Assembly: GCF_022436675.1 (NCBI RefSeq)
Contig: NZ_JAKUJZ010000004.1
Span: 310,001 to 374,000, forward strand
Source: Rheinheimera hassiensis
Lineage (GTDB): Bacteria; Pseudomonadota; Gammaproteobacteria; Enterobacterales; Alteromonadaceae
Length of the DNA stretch: 64,000 nt
Direction of reading: 5' to 3'
Position numbers and translations under genes: made by a program. The notes below the pieces were generated by a model. It was not told the DNA's origin and searched no databases. It was given only the letters and a program-made list of their open reading frames with translations. Below are positions 33,804 through 43,146 of the stretch, in pieces; position 1 is the first letter of the stretch; the number at the start of each line of letters is the position of its first letter.

Positions 33804-35918
33804 TTAAAAATTCACCGTGGCACTGACAAACACACTGCGCGGCATGCCGGGGCGGTATTCAACAGCACTGGAACCTACCTGATTGCTGGTGTAGGTAGAA
33901 TAGGTTTTGTCGGTAATATTCATCAGCCGGGCTGCCAGGGTAATATTGTCTGTTAGCGGGTAGCGGGCACGCAGGTGCCATAGGTCGTGGCCGTTGTAGG
34001 TATTGGTGTTGGTTTCGTCGGTAAAGTAACGGCCTACTTTTTGCCACTCCAGTTCCAGCCACAGGCCAGACACTGCCCGGGGCTGATAGCTCAGGCTGCT
34101 TTGCCACAGTTGTTTTGGTGCTTTACCTACGTCAAAGCTGGCAAAGTTGCGGGTTTCGTTCACCGGCGGCACACAAACCGGCGGGAAGCAGCTAAACAGG
34201 TACTGAAAATCTTCATATTTTTGCCGGGTAAGGGTGCCGCTGCTTTGCAGCTTAAGCTCATCGGTCAGTGCCCATTGCAGCATCAGTTCAACACCGCGGT
34301 GGCTGGTTTTACCGGCGTTGGTAACTTTGCGGCTGTTGGCGTCTATGTAAGTGACCACATCATCTTTAATGGTTAAATCATACAGGCTGGCATCCAGCTG
34401 AATGTTGCCAAACTGGCCGCGCCAGCCCAGTTCGTGGTTAACCGCGGTTACCGGCTCAAGTGCTGTGGTGTCGTTGCTGCTGCCGGGGCGGAAGACCTGG
34501 CCTACCGAAGGCACCCGAAACGCATGGCGGCGGTTGGCGTACAGCTGTTGGTTGTCAGCGAACTTCCAGACAATTCCGGCTTTAGGGCTAAGCTGGTTGT
34601 AGCTTAATTTTTGCGATGGCGGCCGTAACCAACTGCTGCGACCTACCTGTTGTGGTACATCGGCATCCAGTAAATCGGTGTAATCGACACTAAAATAGTC
34701 GTATCGCGCGCCCAGGCTGATAATCAGTTGCTCTGTCGCAAACCACTGCAACTGAGCATAGGGCGACAGCACGGTCTGGTCAGCATCGTAGTGATAATTA
34801 GTGCGGCCGGTTAGCGCGTAATCGGTGTAAATGCCATCTTGCTGCGTTACGCTTATTTGCTGCTCGGCGAAACTGGCCGGGGTGTAATCAACATCAATAC
34901 CAGCGCTCCAGTTAACACTGTTCTGGGTGTGCTGGCTGTACTGTGCCAACAGGCCGTATGACTTAAACCGGGTTTGCTGCACTACCGGATCGTAACTGAG
35001 CATCCAGCTGGGCATTAAGTCTGAGCGGTTGTCGCGGAAGAACGGTGTCAGCATCAGCTCGCTGTTATCAGACAGCTGATGGCGCAGCTCGGCCGATAAA
35101 CGCAGTGCCTGCACATCGCGTGCGCCTATGTCGCCATGATAGTAGTTATGTGCCGGGTTTTGCTCAAAATCGGTTAACGATAAACCCGAGGTGCCGCTTT
35201 GGTCTACTTTGCCAAAGCTGAGTAACGATTTTACCCGGGTATGGCTACCCAATTCGCTGTCCAGCCGCAGGTTGCTAGACAAGCGCTGGTAGTCAGATTC
35301 TTCCCTAAAACCGTCGCTTTGCGTGCTGTTTAGCTGCCAGTAAAAGCTGTGGGCATCGTTTAACGGGCTGCTCAGGCTTAGCAAGCCGCGTTGCCAGCCA
35401 TCGCTGCCCAGTTCGGCCTGGGCTTTGCCGCTGAACTGTGCTGTTGGCTCAGGGGTTAAAATATTAAAAATTCCGCCAATCGCATCGCTGCCGTACAGCG
35501 CTGAGCCGGGGCCTTTGGTTACTTCTACCCGGCCGGAGTTGGGAATGTCTATTTCATACAAGCCGTTGTGATTAAAAAAGCCGGTGGGCCGGGTGGGCAG
35601 ACCGTCCTCTAAAAACAGGTAAACGCCGCCTGTAGAAATAGGCTGGCGGATGGCTGTCATATGGCCTTCGCCGCCCAGATCATTAACATGCACGCCTGAT
35701 ACGCGGTTTAACAACTCAGACGGATGGCCGGGGCTGACATTTTTAATGGTATCTTCGTCTATTACCGCTACGGCTTCGGCCAGGTTAACCAGAGCCTGCG
35801 CCTGGCGACTACTGGTGACCACCATCACTTCAATATCTTGCTCTGCAGCCAATGTCTGTGGCAGTAATACCAGGAATGGCAGGCCGATAAGTGCCAGTAC
35901 GGTTTTGTGTTGTGTCAT
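33804..35918 (-). CDS. TonB-dependent receptor paired with a PepSY protein
   Basis: A 704-residue outer-membrane receptor with signal peptide (…LPQTLAAEQ), TonB box region DIEVMVVTSSRQ, plug motif SGRVEVTKGPGSALYGSDAIGG, and a barrel ending with the C-terminal Phe of ATVNF. The FRVP box (HAFRVPSVGQVF) is present. Receptors of this group carry siderophores or metal chelates; a PepSY gene directly downstream supports metal (iron or copper) import with periplasmic reduction. A RegA-like site lies about 70 bases upstream of the start, suggesting redox control, and an imperfect palindrome with CTCATT / AATGAG arms (35927-35954) lies close to the start. The substrate is not decided by sequence. Confidence 0.88.
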   Translation of the reverse strand: MTQHKTVLALIGLPFLVLLPQTLAAEQDIEVMVVTSSRQAQALVNLAEAVAVIDEDTIKNVSPGHPSELLNRVSGVHVNDLGGEGHMTAIRQPISTGGVYLFLEDGLPTRPTGFFNHNGLYEIDIPNSGRVEVTKGPGSALYGSDAIGGIFNILTPEPTAQFSGKAQAELGSDGWQRGLLSLSSPLNDAHSFYWQLNSTQSDGFREESDYQRLSSNLRLDSELGSHTRVKSLLSFGKVDQSGTSGLSLTDFEQNPAHNYYHGDIGARDVQALRLSAELRHQLSDNSELMLTPFFRDNRSDLMPSWMLSYDPVVQQTRFKSYGLLAQYSQHTQNSVNWSAGIDVDYTPASFAEQQISVTQQDGIYTDYALTGRTNYHYDADQTVLSPYAQLQWFATEQLIISLGARYDYFSVDYTDLLDADVPQQVGRSSWLRPPSQKLSYNQLSPKAGIVWKFADNQQLYANRRHAFRVPSVGQVFRPGSSNDTTALEPVTAVNHELGWRGQFGNIQLDASLYDLTIKDDVVTYIDANSRKVTNAGKTSHRGVELMLQWALTDELKLQSSGTLTRQKYEDFQYLFSCFPPVCVPPVNETRNFASFDVGKAPKQLWQSSLSYQPRAVSGLWLELEWQKVGRYFTDETNTNTYNGHDLWHLRARYPLTDNITLAARLMNITDKTYSTYTSNQVGSSAVEYRPGMPRSVFVSATVNF

Positions 35919-35986
35919 GCCCTATACTCATTTTATATATATGATTTTAATGAGATAAGGTAACAAAAAGGCATGGCTCAGGGGAT

Positions 35987-36001
35987 GCGGCAAATTGTCG
36001 C
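35987..36001. promoter_or_regulatory. Candidate RegA/PrrA binding site 2
   Basis: GCGGC-AAATT-GTCGC matches GCGNC-N5-GNCGC exactly and shares GGCAAA-TGTCGCAGC with the site at 31514. It lies about 70 bases upstream of the TonB receptor/PepSY operon. Confidence 0.6.
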
Positions 36002-36025
36002 AGCAAAGCTATTGCTGTAGTAAGG

Positions 36026-36047
36026 CCTTGCGCCGGCTGGCGCAAGG
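36026..36047. terminator. Hairpin after the unknown membrane protein gene
   Basis: CCTTGCGCC and GGCGCAAGG form a 9-bp stem with a four-base loop. It lacks a clear T run, so it is a weak terminator candidate for the leftward gene that ends at 36063. Confidence 0.5.
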
Positions 36048-36062
36048 TTGTTGCGGGGTTAG

Positions 36063-37946
36063 TTATGGGGTTTGTGGCTGCTCCGGTGGCAGGCTGGTGC
36101 TGGCTTCGGCGTCTTGCTGTGGGCTGGCCAGCGTGGCCTGATCTGAGGTAACCGGCATGGCGCGTGATTGCTGGTTAATCTGGTAAATTTGCTCAGTATT
36201 GGATAAATCCTGCTGGTTTTTAATGCTGGCAATGGTTTCGCGATCAGACAAGAAGCCCTGAATATCGTCCAGTATCGCCTGCAGTTCCTGCGGGTTGTCC
36301 TGCATTTCCAGAATATGCCGCGGGTGTTCGACATTTTTGGCACCGCTGTCGGCAAAGGTGCTGCTCATAATGCGTGAGGTAATAATCCACGGTGTTAACG
36401 ATGAGCGCATAACGTAGTTTTCTGACGCGGTAGAATCGTAAATGCCTTTACCTGTAGTTAACTTGCTTTGGGTGTAGGTGCCTTCGCATTTTAAATACAC
36501 CAGTAAGGAATCAAAATTCAGCTCGGCCCAAAAGGTGTGGCTGTAGGTTTCGAGCAAGCGGCCAAAGCTGTGGCAAATCAGCCAGCTGAAAATCAGGCTT
36601 AAAATAAACTGGCTTTCATTAAACAGGTTAACAGCAAAGCCTTGTGTTATGGCATCAGACGGGCGGGCCAGTGCGCTGTATTCCCGGATCAGCTGCAGCA
36701 CGGTTTCGGCTTCAAACAATAAGTAAAACAGAATAAAAGGCCCGATTAACAGCAATATCTGGCCGCTAATGGTAGCCAGTAAACGCAATTGCTTAAACAG
36801 CGTGTTGTGTTCCATCGGGGCATAAGCGGGCTGGGTTTCTATAATTACTTCGCCGCTAAAATCGCCTTTGCTTTCCGATTGCTCATTTAACTGCGGGTTT
36901 AGCTCGCGGTAGATCCGGTTAGGTATTTCTTTGTAGCGCCGGTTAGCCATAACAATATTGTCGATATTAACAAACAGCTCGCGCGGGTGAATGTTTTCCT
37001 GCCAGTTGGCGCGGTATTCCGACACTTTGGTTTGTGCCTTGACCTGGGCGGTACGTTGTTTTAACAGCAGAAAGATAAAGGCGCCACTGATGGCGGCAAA
37101 TAACAGCACCAGCAAAAGCTGTGGTACTACGGCAAAGCTTTCCAGCTCGGATTGTTGTAAGTCAGCAACAAAGCGCTGAATTTCACGCTGCTGCAGCAGG
37201 TAGCTAATTAGCAAGCCCAGCAACACCGGCGCCAGTATGGCAAAGGCCATAATTTTGGCCAGTTGCAGGTTGCCTTGGGTTTCAATGGTTTTTTCGGCTT
37301 TACGGTACACCGTACTGGCGCTGCGCCAGCTGATAATTAAATACACTACCAGCACAAACGAGAAAAACGGCAGCAGAATATCGCCGGTGTTGCCAGCCAG
37401 GCCGGTTAAGCAAACAAAGGCAGTTAACGCATAAGCTACCAGTGCAATAACGGTGGCAATTAAGGCGCCGGAAAAACGTTGCGCCAGATTACGCAGCGGG
37501 TAGGGCAGAAAAATAAGCTTTGGTACCAGCGTGTGTACCAGGCGGGAGATAAACCCCACCGGTTCAACGAAGGTTTTGTTTTTGCGGCCCATCAGCATTT
37601 CTTCTAAGTCGACGCTTTTATAATGCGGTTGCTCCAACTTGGCAGTTTCACGCTCGGATTTGCTGTAATTCGGTGCCAGTGAAGTAGGTACGCTGCGGCC
37701 AACAAAGAAGCGCAGCATCTGAAAAATACCACCGCCCAGCGCGCGTAAGCCACCTGCCAGCAACATAAAACCAATGGCGGCATAAAACCAGGCCAGAGCT
37801 TTATCCTGTTGTACCAGGCTTACCACTTGCAGTAGCGGGTAAATTCCAAGCAAACTGACCACTAAACCCCGTACTGCCCGCAGCAGGCCTTCGGCTTTAA
37901 ACGGGTTACGGATCCCTAACGACTCACTACCATAATCATAAGCCAT
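36063..37946 (-). CDS. Large multi-pass membrane protein of unknown function
   Basis: A 627-residue protein with about eight hydrophobic helices: two near the N-terminus, four between about residues 150 and 300, and two more between about 390 and 470. Its cytoplasmic loops are long and charged (RKNKTFVEP; ELFVNIDNIVMANRRYKEIPNRIYREL) and the C-terminal 150 residues are hydrophilic, ending in a Pro/Gln/Ser-rich tail. I do not recognise a family. The NIDNIVMANRRYKE loop might be a conserved functional site, since it is the most densely charged part. Good ribosome binding site (AAAAGGAAG). Likely monocistronic. Confidence 0.8.
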   Translation of the reverse strand: MAYDYGSESLGIRNPFKAEGLLRAVRGLVVSLLGIYPLLQVVSLVQQDKALAWFYAAIGFMLLAGGLRALGGGIFQMLRFFVGRSVPTSLAPNYSKSERETAKLEQPHYKSVDLEEMLMGRKNKTFVEPVGFISRLVHTLVPKLIFLPYPLRNLAQRFSGALIATVIALVAYALTAFVCLTGLAGNTGDILLPFFSFVLVVYLIISWRSASTVYRKAEKTIETQGNLQLAKIMAFAILAPVLLGLLISYLLQQREIQRFVADLQQSELESFAVVPQLLLVLLFAAISGAFIFLLLKQRTAQVKAQTKVSEYRANWQENIHPRELFVNIDNIVMANRRYKEIPNRIYRELNPQLNEQSESKGDFSGEVIIETQPAYAPMEHNTLFKQLRLLATISGQILLLIGPFILFYLLFEAETVLQLIREYSALARPSDAITQGFAVNLFNESQFILSLIFSWLICHSFGRLLETYSHTFWAELNFDSLLVYLKCEGTYTQSKLTTGKGIYDSTASENYVMRSSLTPWIITSRIMSSTFADSGAKNVEHPRHILEMQDNPQELQAILDDIQGFLSDRETIASIKNQQDLSNTEQIYQINQQSRAMPVTSDQATLASPQQDAEASTSLPPEQPQTP

Positions 37947-38120
37947 GGTTACTTCCTTTTATAAATCAGTTTGTTGAAAAAGAGACTATCTTGCCTGACG
38001 GCAGCTTTTTTGCAATGCTTAGCCGGGTAGTTTTAGCCTAAAATGCGTTTGAGTGCGAGTTAATTATGTCAGGTGCCGGTTAAGTAATGCGGCGTGGAAG
38101 TAAGGCATGAGTGAAAAATG

Positions 38121-38149
38121 AAAAAGGGTGCCCGATACCCGCAGCACCC
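38121..38149 (-). terminator. Terminator of the MetX-like hydrolase gene
   Basis: On the minus strand GGGTGC (38149-38144) pairs with GCACCC (38131-38126), followed by TTTTT, 12 bases after the hydrolase stop. Confidence 0.8.
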
Positions 38150-38160
38150 GTCAGGAAAAA

Positions 38161-39318
38161 CTAGTTTAAAAACTCAGCTATTTGCTCTGCCACCGCGCTA
38201 ACGCCCACCACGCCGTCAAGATGGCCCCAAATGCCGGGAATTTCGGCATACTGTGGTGTATTGCCGCCGGCTGTCATGGCGGAGGCGCTGTGCTGGCTTA
38301 AGGCTGGTGGCAGCAGTAAATCGCCACTGGCTGGCAAAAACAGCGTTTTGGCTTTTACCCGGCTAAGGGCTTTTTGCCAGTTATCGCCCATGCCGGCGCG
38401 CCATAATTGCGATGCGCGCACGAGATACAATATATGGTTGGCGTCCTGATATTCTGCCCGCGCTTTAGCCTGTTGCAGCAGTTGATCCCAGGCAGAAAAG
38501 GTTGCGTTAATATCCTGCCGTGGGGCGTTATCCAGCTCTGGTGCCGGGTAACGCTGGTTAAAGCCGCTAGGGTGCAGCGCATCCTGGGTAATGTACGCCA
38601 GAGCGGTGTTCAGCCCTTGTATGGGCTGGCTTTTGTCATAGTAGTTGCCGTTATGCCAGTTGGGATCGGTTTTTATCGGGTAAGCCCAGCGCTCCAGCTT
38701 TACTGCGGCGTAGGCATCGATATAAGCGCTGCCGATAACCGGAATTAGGCGCTCAACTCTGTCGGGGTAGCGCACTGCCCATTCAATAGCCTGAAACGAG
38801 CCCATCGACGGGCCGATAACCGCATGCAATTTGCCAATGCCCAGGCTGTCGAGCAGGGCTTTTTGTACTTCAACAAAATCACCGATGCTGACCACCGGAA
38901 AGCTTAAGGCATAGGGTTTACCGGTAGCTGGGTTGATAGTAGCCGGGCCTGTAGTAATCACGTTTGGATCAAACACATTGGCGTTTACCAGTGTATCGCT
39001 GCTGATCACGTAAAACTTATTGGTGTCTATCGCTTTACCGGGGCCGATAATGGCGTCCCAGTAACCGGAATTGCTGTCGTCTTTATGGTATTTACCGGCA
39101 GCATGGCTGGTGCCGGAGAAAAAATGGGTAATTAAGATAACGTTAGATTTATCGGCATTAAGCTGGCCATAAGCTTCCCAGCCGATATTGACCTGCGCAA
39201 TAGTGTGGCCGTTTTGTGTGCTGAAGTTGTCCAGCGTAAAGCGCTGTTTTTGCACCAGCATGGCATGCGCGCAGGCCGATAGCATAACGCAGCAGAGTAA
39301 AATAAGCCTGATAAACAT
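38161..39318 (-). CDS. Exported MetX-like alpha/beta hydrolase
   Basis: A protein of 385 residues homologous to homoserine O-acetyltransferase (MetX) along the alpha/beta-hydrolase core. The nucleophile elbow is IGPSMGSFQAIEWAVRYPDRV (Ser about residue 171), the acid lies in ASGDLLLPP, and the His in IWGHLDGV, so the triad is intact. Unlike MetX it has a signal: MFIRLILLCCVMLSAC, either a lipobox (LSAC) or a cleavage site after AHA. It is therefore exported and cannot be the methionine enzyme; an esterase or lactonase acting on a small acid ester is plausible. The start at 39318 is chosen because GGAGG precedes it. It follows the GntP permease gene by 14 bases. Confidence 0.82.
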   Translation of the reverse strand: MFIRLILLCCVMLSACAHAMLVQKQRFTLDNFSTQNGHTIAQVNIGWEAYGQLNADKSNVILITHFFSGTSHAAGKYHKDDSNSGYWDAIIGPGKAIDTNKFYVISSDTLVNANVFDPNVITTGPATINPATGKPYALSFPVVSIGDFVEVQKALLDSLGIGKLHAVIGPSMGSFQAIEWAVRYPDRVERLIPVIGSAYIDAYAAVKLERWAYPIKTDPNWHNGNYYDKSQPIQGLNTALAYITQDALHPSGFNQRYPAPELDNAPRQDINATFSAWDQLLQQAKARAEYQDANHILYLVRASQLWRAGMGDNWQKALSRVKAKTLFLPASGDLLLPPALSQHSASAMTAGGNTPQYAEIPGIWGHLDGVVGVSAVAEQIAEFLN

Positions 39319-39332
39319 GGTGTTGCCTCCGG

Positions 39333-40634
39333 TTAAAACCACTGAAACAGCGCTATGGCCAGCATAGTGCCCAGCACCGGCATCAGTACGCTGACAACGG
39401 CAACCGGCCAGTAGGCATTTTGATGTGTTTCACCACAGATAGCACGGATGGTGGTAACCACATAGCCATTATGCGGCAGAGAATCGAGCGCGCCGGATGA
39501 AATAGCCACCACGCGGTGCAGTTGCTCGGGGTCTACGCCGCGGTCCAGATAGTGCGGCGCAATTTCCGGCAGGGCAATAACCTGGCCGCCGGACGCCGAG
39601 CCGGTTAATCCGGCGATGGCACTTACAGCCACGGCGGCACCCAACAGCTCTGGCCCGGGCAGGTGGGTCATATAATCTACTACGCTGCTAAATGCCGGTG
39701 TTAGTTTGGCTACTGCACCAAAGCCCACAACGGCGGCAGTATTACCAATAGCCAGCAAGGCGCCGAGTACGCCTTCGTTAGTGGCCGCTGCCGGGTTGGA
39801 TAAAAAGCGGAAATTCAATAAATACAACGTGATTACGCCACCGGCCAGAGCAATAATTAACGCGGCTTGCTGCAGGCTGTCGTGCAGCAAAAACGAAGTT
39901 ACCAGCACCACCAGCAACGGCAGTAAACCGGTTAGCCAGTGGGGTAAGGGTTTATCACTTAACAGCGGATCGCTGCTACGGGCGGTAAACTGCTCGCCCT
40001 TGCGCATAGCTGATTTAATCATCCACATTAGCGTAAGGTAACCGCCAACCGCCATAAACAGCGCCACAATAATACTTACCTGCCAGCCCGCATAAGGCGT
40101 GGTGCCAAGGTAGGGAATGGGGATCCAGTTTTGTATTTCCGGTGAGCCGGCCGATGTCATGGTAAAGGTAACCGAGCCCAGCGCCAGTGTTGCCGGAATA
40201 AAACGCCTTGGCAGGTTAGCGCCTTTAAACAGGCTTACTGCCATAGGGTAAGCAGAAAACGCCACCACAAATAAGCTGACGCCACCATAGGTTAATACCG
40301 CACACGCCAGTACTATAGCCAGCACCGCGCGGGTGTGGCCCAGCCGTTTAACAATAGCAAGTGCCACAGCGTCTGCAGCGCCGGTGTGCTCCATTAATTT
40401 GCCGAAGATAGAGCCCAATAAAAACATCAGAAACCAGGCGGCAACAAAACCGGCAAAACCAGACATATAACCGTGGACAAAATCGGCTTTATCGGCCAGT
40501 TGCCAGAACGGAATACCATTGGTTATTGCCACCAGTAATGCGCACAGGGGGGCGGTAATAAACAGGTTAAAGCCGCGCATCGTCAGTACTATCAGCAGGC
40601 CAAGCCCAGCCAGCAATCCGATAAGACTCAACAT
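39333..40634 (-). CDS. GntP family permease
   Basis: An inner-membrane secondary transporter of 433 residues with about 12 helices, of the gluconate:proton symporter (GntP) family. Recognisable parts are the GFAGFVAAWFLMFLLGSIFGKLMEHTGAADAVA region, GLTGSASGGQVIALPEIAP and ISSGALDSLPHNGYVVTTIRAICGETH; the last is highly conserved. GntP members carry gluconate, glycerate or D-beta-hydroxybutyrate. With a downstream exported hydrolase and a 3-hydroxybutyrate dehydrogenase 7 kb away, a hydroxy-acid substrate is likely, but which one is open. Divergent from a TonB receptor gene. Confidence 0.9.
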   Translation of the reverse strand: MLSLIGLLAGLGLLIVLTMRGFNLFITAPLCALLVAITNGIPFWQLADKADFVHGYMSGFAGFVAAWFLMFLLGSIFGKLMEHTGAADAVALAIVKRLGHTRAVLAIVLACAVLTYGGVSLFVVAFSAYPMAVSLFKGANLPRRFIPATLALGSVTFTMTSAGSPEIQNWIPIPYLGTTPYAGWQVSIIVALFMAVGGYLTLMWMIKSAMRKGEQFTARSSDPLLSDKPLPHWLTGLLPLLVVLVTSFLLHDSLQQAALIIALAGGVITLYLLNFRFLSNPAAATNEGVLGALLAIGNTAAVVGFGAVAKLTPAFSSVVDYMTHLPGPELLGAAVAVSAIAGLTGSASGGQVIALPEIAPHYLDRGVDPEQLHRVVAISSGALDSLPHNGYVVTTIRAICGETHQNAYWPVAVVSVLMPVLGTMLAIALFQWF

Positions 40635-40791
40635 CTTGTTATCCTTATTATCAGTTTCAGTTAGTCTGATACAGGACGGCAGGCATCACCATAGTACTAA
40701 GGTACAGGTTAAAAATTCTGCGTTTAGGCCTACAGTAAAGCTGCATAAATAATTACAAGATGATGTGAAATCAAACAGCAGGAGAGCCAAG

Positions 40792-43041
40792 ATGGCCAAT
40801 AACTATAATAGCGATGCACAGCACAAGTTTAGCAGTACCCTACTTAAACCCAGCTTAGTTGCACTGGCGATCAGCAGCTGCTTTGCCACTGGCGCCCTGG
40901 CGCAGGATACGGCTACCGGGACAGAAGCTGACGTTAAACTGGAACGCATTGAAGTAACTGCCCGGCGTACAGTAGAAAACCTGCAGACAGTGCCGGTTGC
41001 GGTAACCTCTTTGGGTGAAGAAGAGCTGGCCCAGCGCGGTATGGACAACATTACTGCAGTGGCGCAGTTTTCACCTAACACCACACTGCAGGTATCGCGC
41101 GGTACCAACAGCACCCTTACCGCTTATATCCGTGGTATTGGCCAGCAGGATCCGCTGTGGGGTTTTGAACCCGGCGTAGGTATTTATATTGATGACGTAT
41201 ATATGGCGCGGCCACAAGGTGCAGCACTGGATGTATACGACGTTGAACGGATAGAAGTACTGCGCGGCCCGCAGGGCACGCTGTATGGCCGCAATACCAT
41301 TGGTGGTGCGGTAAAATATGTTACCAAACAGCTAACCGGCGATAACGAATTTGCGGTGCGCGGCACTGTCGGCACAAAAAACCAGCGCGACCTAAAAATT
41401 TCCGGCCAGACCGGCCTGAGTGACAATGTGTTTATCAGCGGTGCTTTTGCCACCTTTAACCGCGATGGTTTTGGTAAGTTTTTAAATACCGGCGATGACA
41501 ACTACAACAAAGAGCTGATGACCGGCCGGGTAAGCCTGCAGTGGAATGTTACGGATAGTTTTAACATGCTGCTAAACGCTGACAAAACGGTAGATGATTC
41601 AAACCCGCGCGGAGGTTTTAGGCTGTTCCCCAGCGCACTGGCGCCAACAGATGCCGTGCCAACCAGCGTGTATGATGCCAATATCAGTATGCCGGTAACC
41701 AATAAGGTAGAAACGGAAGGCCAGTCAATTACCATGACGCTGGATTTGTCTGATAACTGGACGCTTAAGTCTGTTACTGCGCGGCGCGAAGGGGTAACCG
41801 ATACCAATATTGACTTTGACTCTACCAGCTTTCCAACGCTGGATATTCCGGCGTTTTATGAAGACACTCAGGTATCGCAAGAGCTGCAGCTGTTATACAG
41901 CGACGATAAGCTCAAAGTAGCATCAGGCCTGTATTACTACGACGGCGAAGCCTGCGGTGCCTTTGGCCAGGTAGTTTATGGCTTAAGCACCACCGAAAAC
42001 GGCGGCTGTGTGCAAACCGACAGCATTGCCGCTTATGCCCAGGGCACTTATCAGCTGGATGATAAATGGTCATTAACCTTTGGTGGCCGTTATACCAAAG
42101 ATGATAAAGACGCCAGCGTGTACCGCTATGTTTATGCCGGTTATAAATTCCCGCGTGACACTGACGGCGTTTACCTGTCTACCCAAACCGAATTTACCGG
42201 CAGTGAAAGCTTCAGCCACTTCTCGCCGCGTGTGGGCGCAGAATATCAGTACAGCCGCGATCTGATGTTATACGGTAGCTACACCAACGGTTTTAAATCC
42301 GGCGGTTTTGACATGCGCGCCAATCAAGCCATTAACCCCGATGCCGACGAACCGTATCAGGAAGAAACCGTTGATACCTATGAACTGGGTATGAAAAGCG
42401 AGTGGTTTAATCAGCGTTTACGCTTAAATGCCGCGGTGTTTATGTCGTCTTACGACGATATGCAGGTTACCGTACAGCGCTCGGTTGAAACGGCGCCCGG
42501 CGTGGTGACGGTAGCATCACAGGTACTAAACGCTGCCAGCGCTGATCTAAATGGTGTAGAACTGGAAGCGCAATTTGCGGTAAGCCGTGATTTTGATTTA
42601 AGCATGATAGTGGGTTACGTTGATGCCAGCTTCAATAAAGTGGAATTTTTCGACCCGAACCAGCAGCAGGTGGTGGATGTGTCCGATGTTTGGGCTTTTG
42701 CTAACACGCCTGAGCTGACAGCGACACTGGCCGGTAAGTACAGCATTGCAACTGACATCGGTGAATTTGTGCTGACAGCCAATATGGCGCACCGCAGCGA
42801 AACCCAGATCTTTGAAGTGCCGTCTATGCTGGATTACGGCGCTTACACAGTATTTAATGCCGGTGTAAACTGGTATTCAAACGATGGCCACTGGGATGTG
42901 TCGCTACAGGGTAAAAACCTGGGTGACAAACAAGCGCGTATCGCCGGTTATAATTTTGCCGGTGCGGTGCTGGATAACTCAGTACTGGGTTTTTATATTG
43001 ACCCGCGTACCGTTAGCCTGAGCGTTGGTTACCGTTTCTAA
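40792..43041 (+). CDS. TonB-dependent receptor of unknown substrate
   Basis: A 749-residue outer-membrane receptor of the type frequent in Alteromonadales and Caulobacterales. It has a signal peptide (…CFATGALAQD), then LERIEVTARR as TonB box, plug segment VERIEVLRGPQGTLYGRNTIGGA, and barrel ending in VGYRF. The ATG at 40792 is preceded by CAGGAGAG and is preferred over the GTG at 40765. It is divergent from the GntP/hydrolase pair and is followed by the CrbR-like regulator gene. If it belongs with GntP, the exported hydrolase could process what the receptor brings in. A hairpin with GAAA loop (43095-43112) follows it. Confidence 0.87.
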   Translation: MANNYNSDAQHKFSSTLLKPSLVALAISSCFATGALAQDTATGTEADVKLERIEVTARRTVENLQTVPVAVTSLGEEELAQRGMDNITAVAQFSPNTTLQVSRGTNSTLTAYIRGIGQQDPLWGFEPGVGIYIDDVYMARPQGAALDVYDVERIEVLRGPQGTLYGRNTIGGAVKYVTKQLTGDNEFAVRGTVGTKNQRDLKISGQTGLSDNVFISGAFATFNRDGFGKFLNTGDDNYNKELMTGRVSLQWNVTDSFNMLLNADKTVDDSNPRGGFRLFPSALAPTDAVPTSVYDANISMPVTNKVETEGQSITMTLDLSDNWTLKSVTARREGVTDTNIDFDSTSFPTLDIPAFYEDTQVSQELQLLYSDDKLKVASGLYYYDGEACGAFGQVVYGLSTTENGGCVQTDSIAAYAQGTYQLDDKWSLTFGGRYTKDDKDASVYRYVYAGYKFPRDTDGVYLSTQTEFTGSESFSHFSPRVGAEYQYSRDLMLYGSYTNGFKSGGFDMRANQAINPDADEPYQEETVDTYELGMKSEWFNQRLRLNAAVFMSSYDDMQVTVQRSVETAPGVVTVASQVLNAASADLNGVELEAQFAVSRDFDLSMIVGYVDASFNKVEFFDPNQQQVVDVSDVWAFANTPELTATLAGKYSIATDIGEFVLTANMAHRSETQIFEVPSMLDYGAYTVFNAGVNWYSNDGHWDVSLQGKNLGDKQARIAGYNFAGAVLDNSVLGFYIDPRTVSLSVGYRF

Positions 43042-43094
43042 ATTATATAGCCAACACCGCTGCATCTTCAGGTAGGACGGGTATAAAACACTTG

Positions 43095-43112
43095 CCGGGG
43101 CGAAAGCCCCGG
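43095..43112 (+). terminator. GNRA-loop hairpin after the TonB receptor gene
   Basis: CCGGGGC and GCCCCGG pair around GAAA. No T run follows, so it may be a weak terminator or an RNA-stabilising 3' end. Confidence 0.5.
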
Positions 43113-43146
43113 TACATTATGGGCCAAAAGGCTCAGAACCGGATTT

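Noticed and set aside
36026-36047. Hairpin at 36026 as a strong terminator
   Set aside because: No T run on either strand; kept only as a weak candidate in the features.
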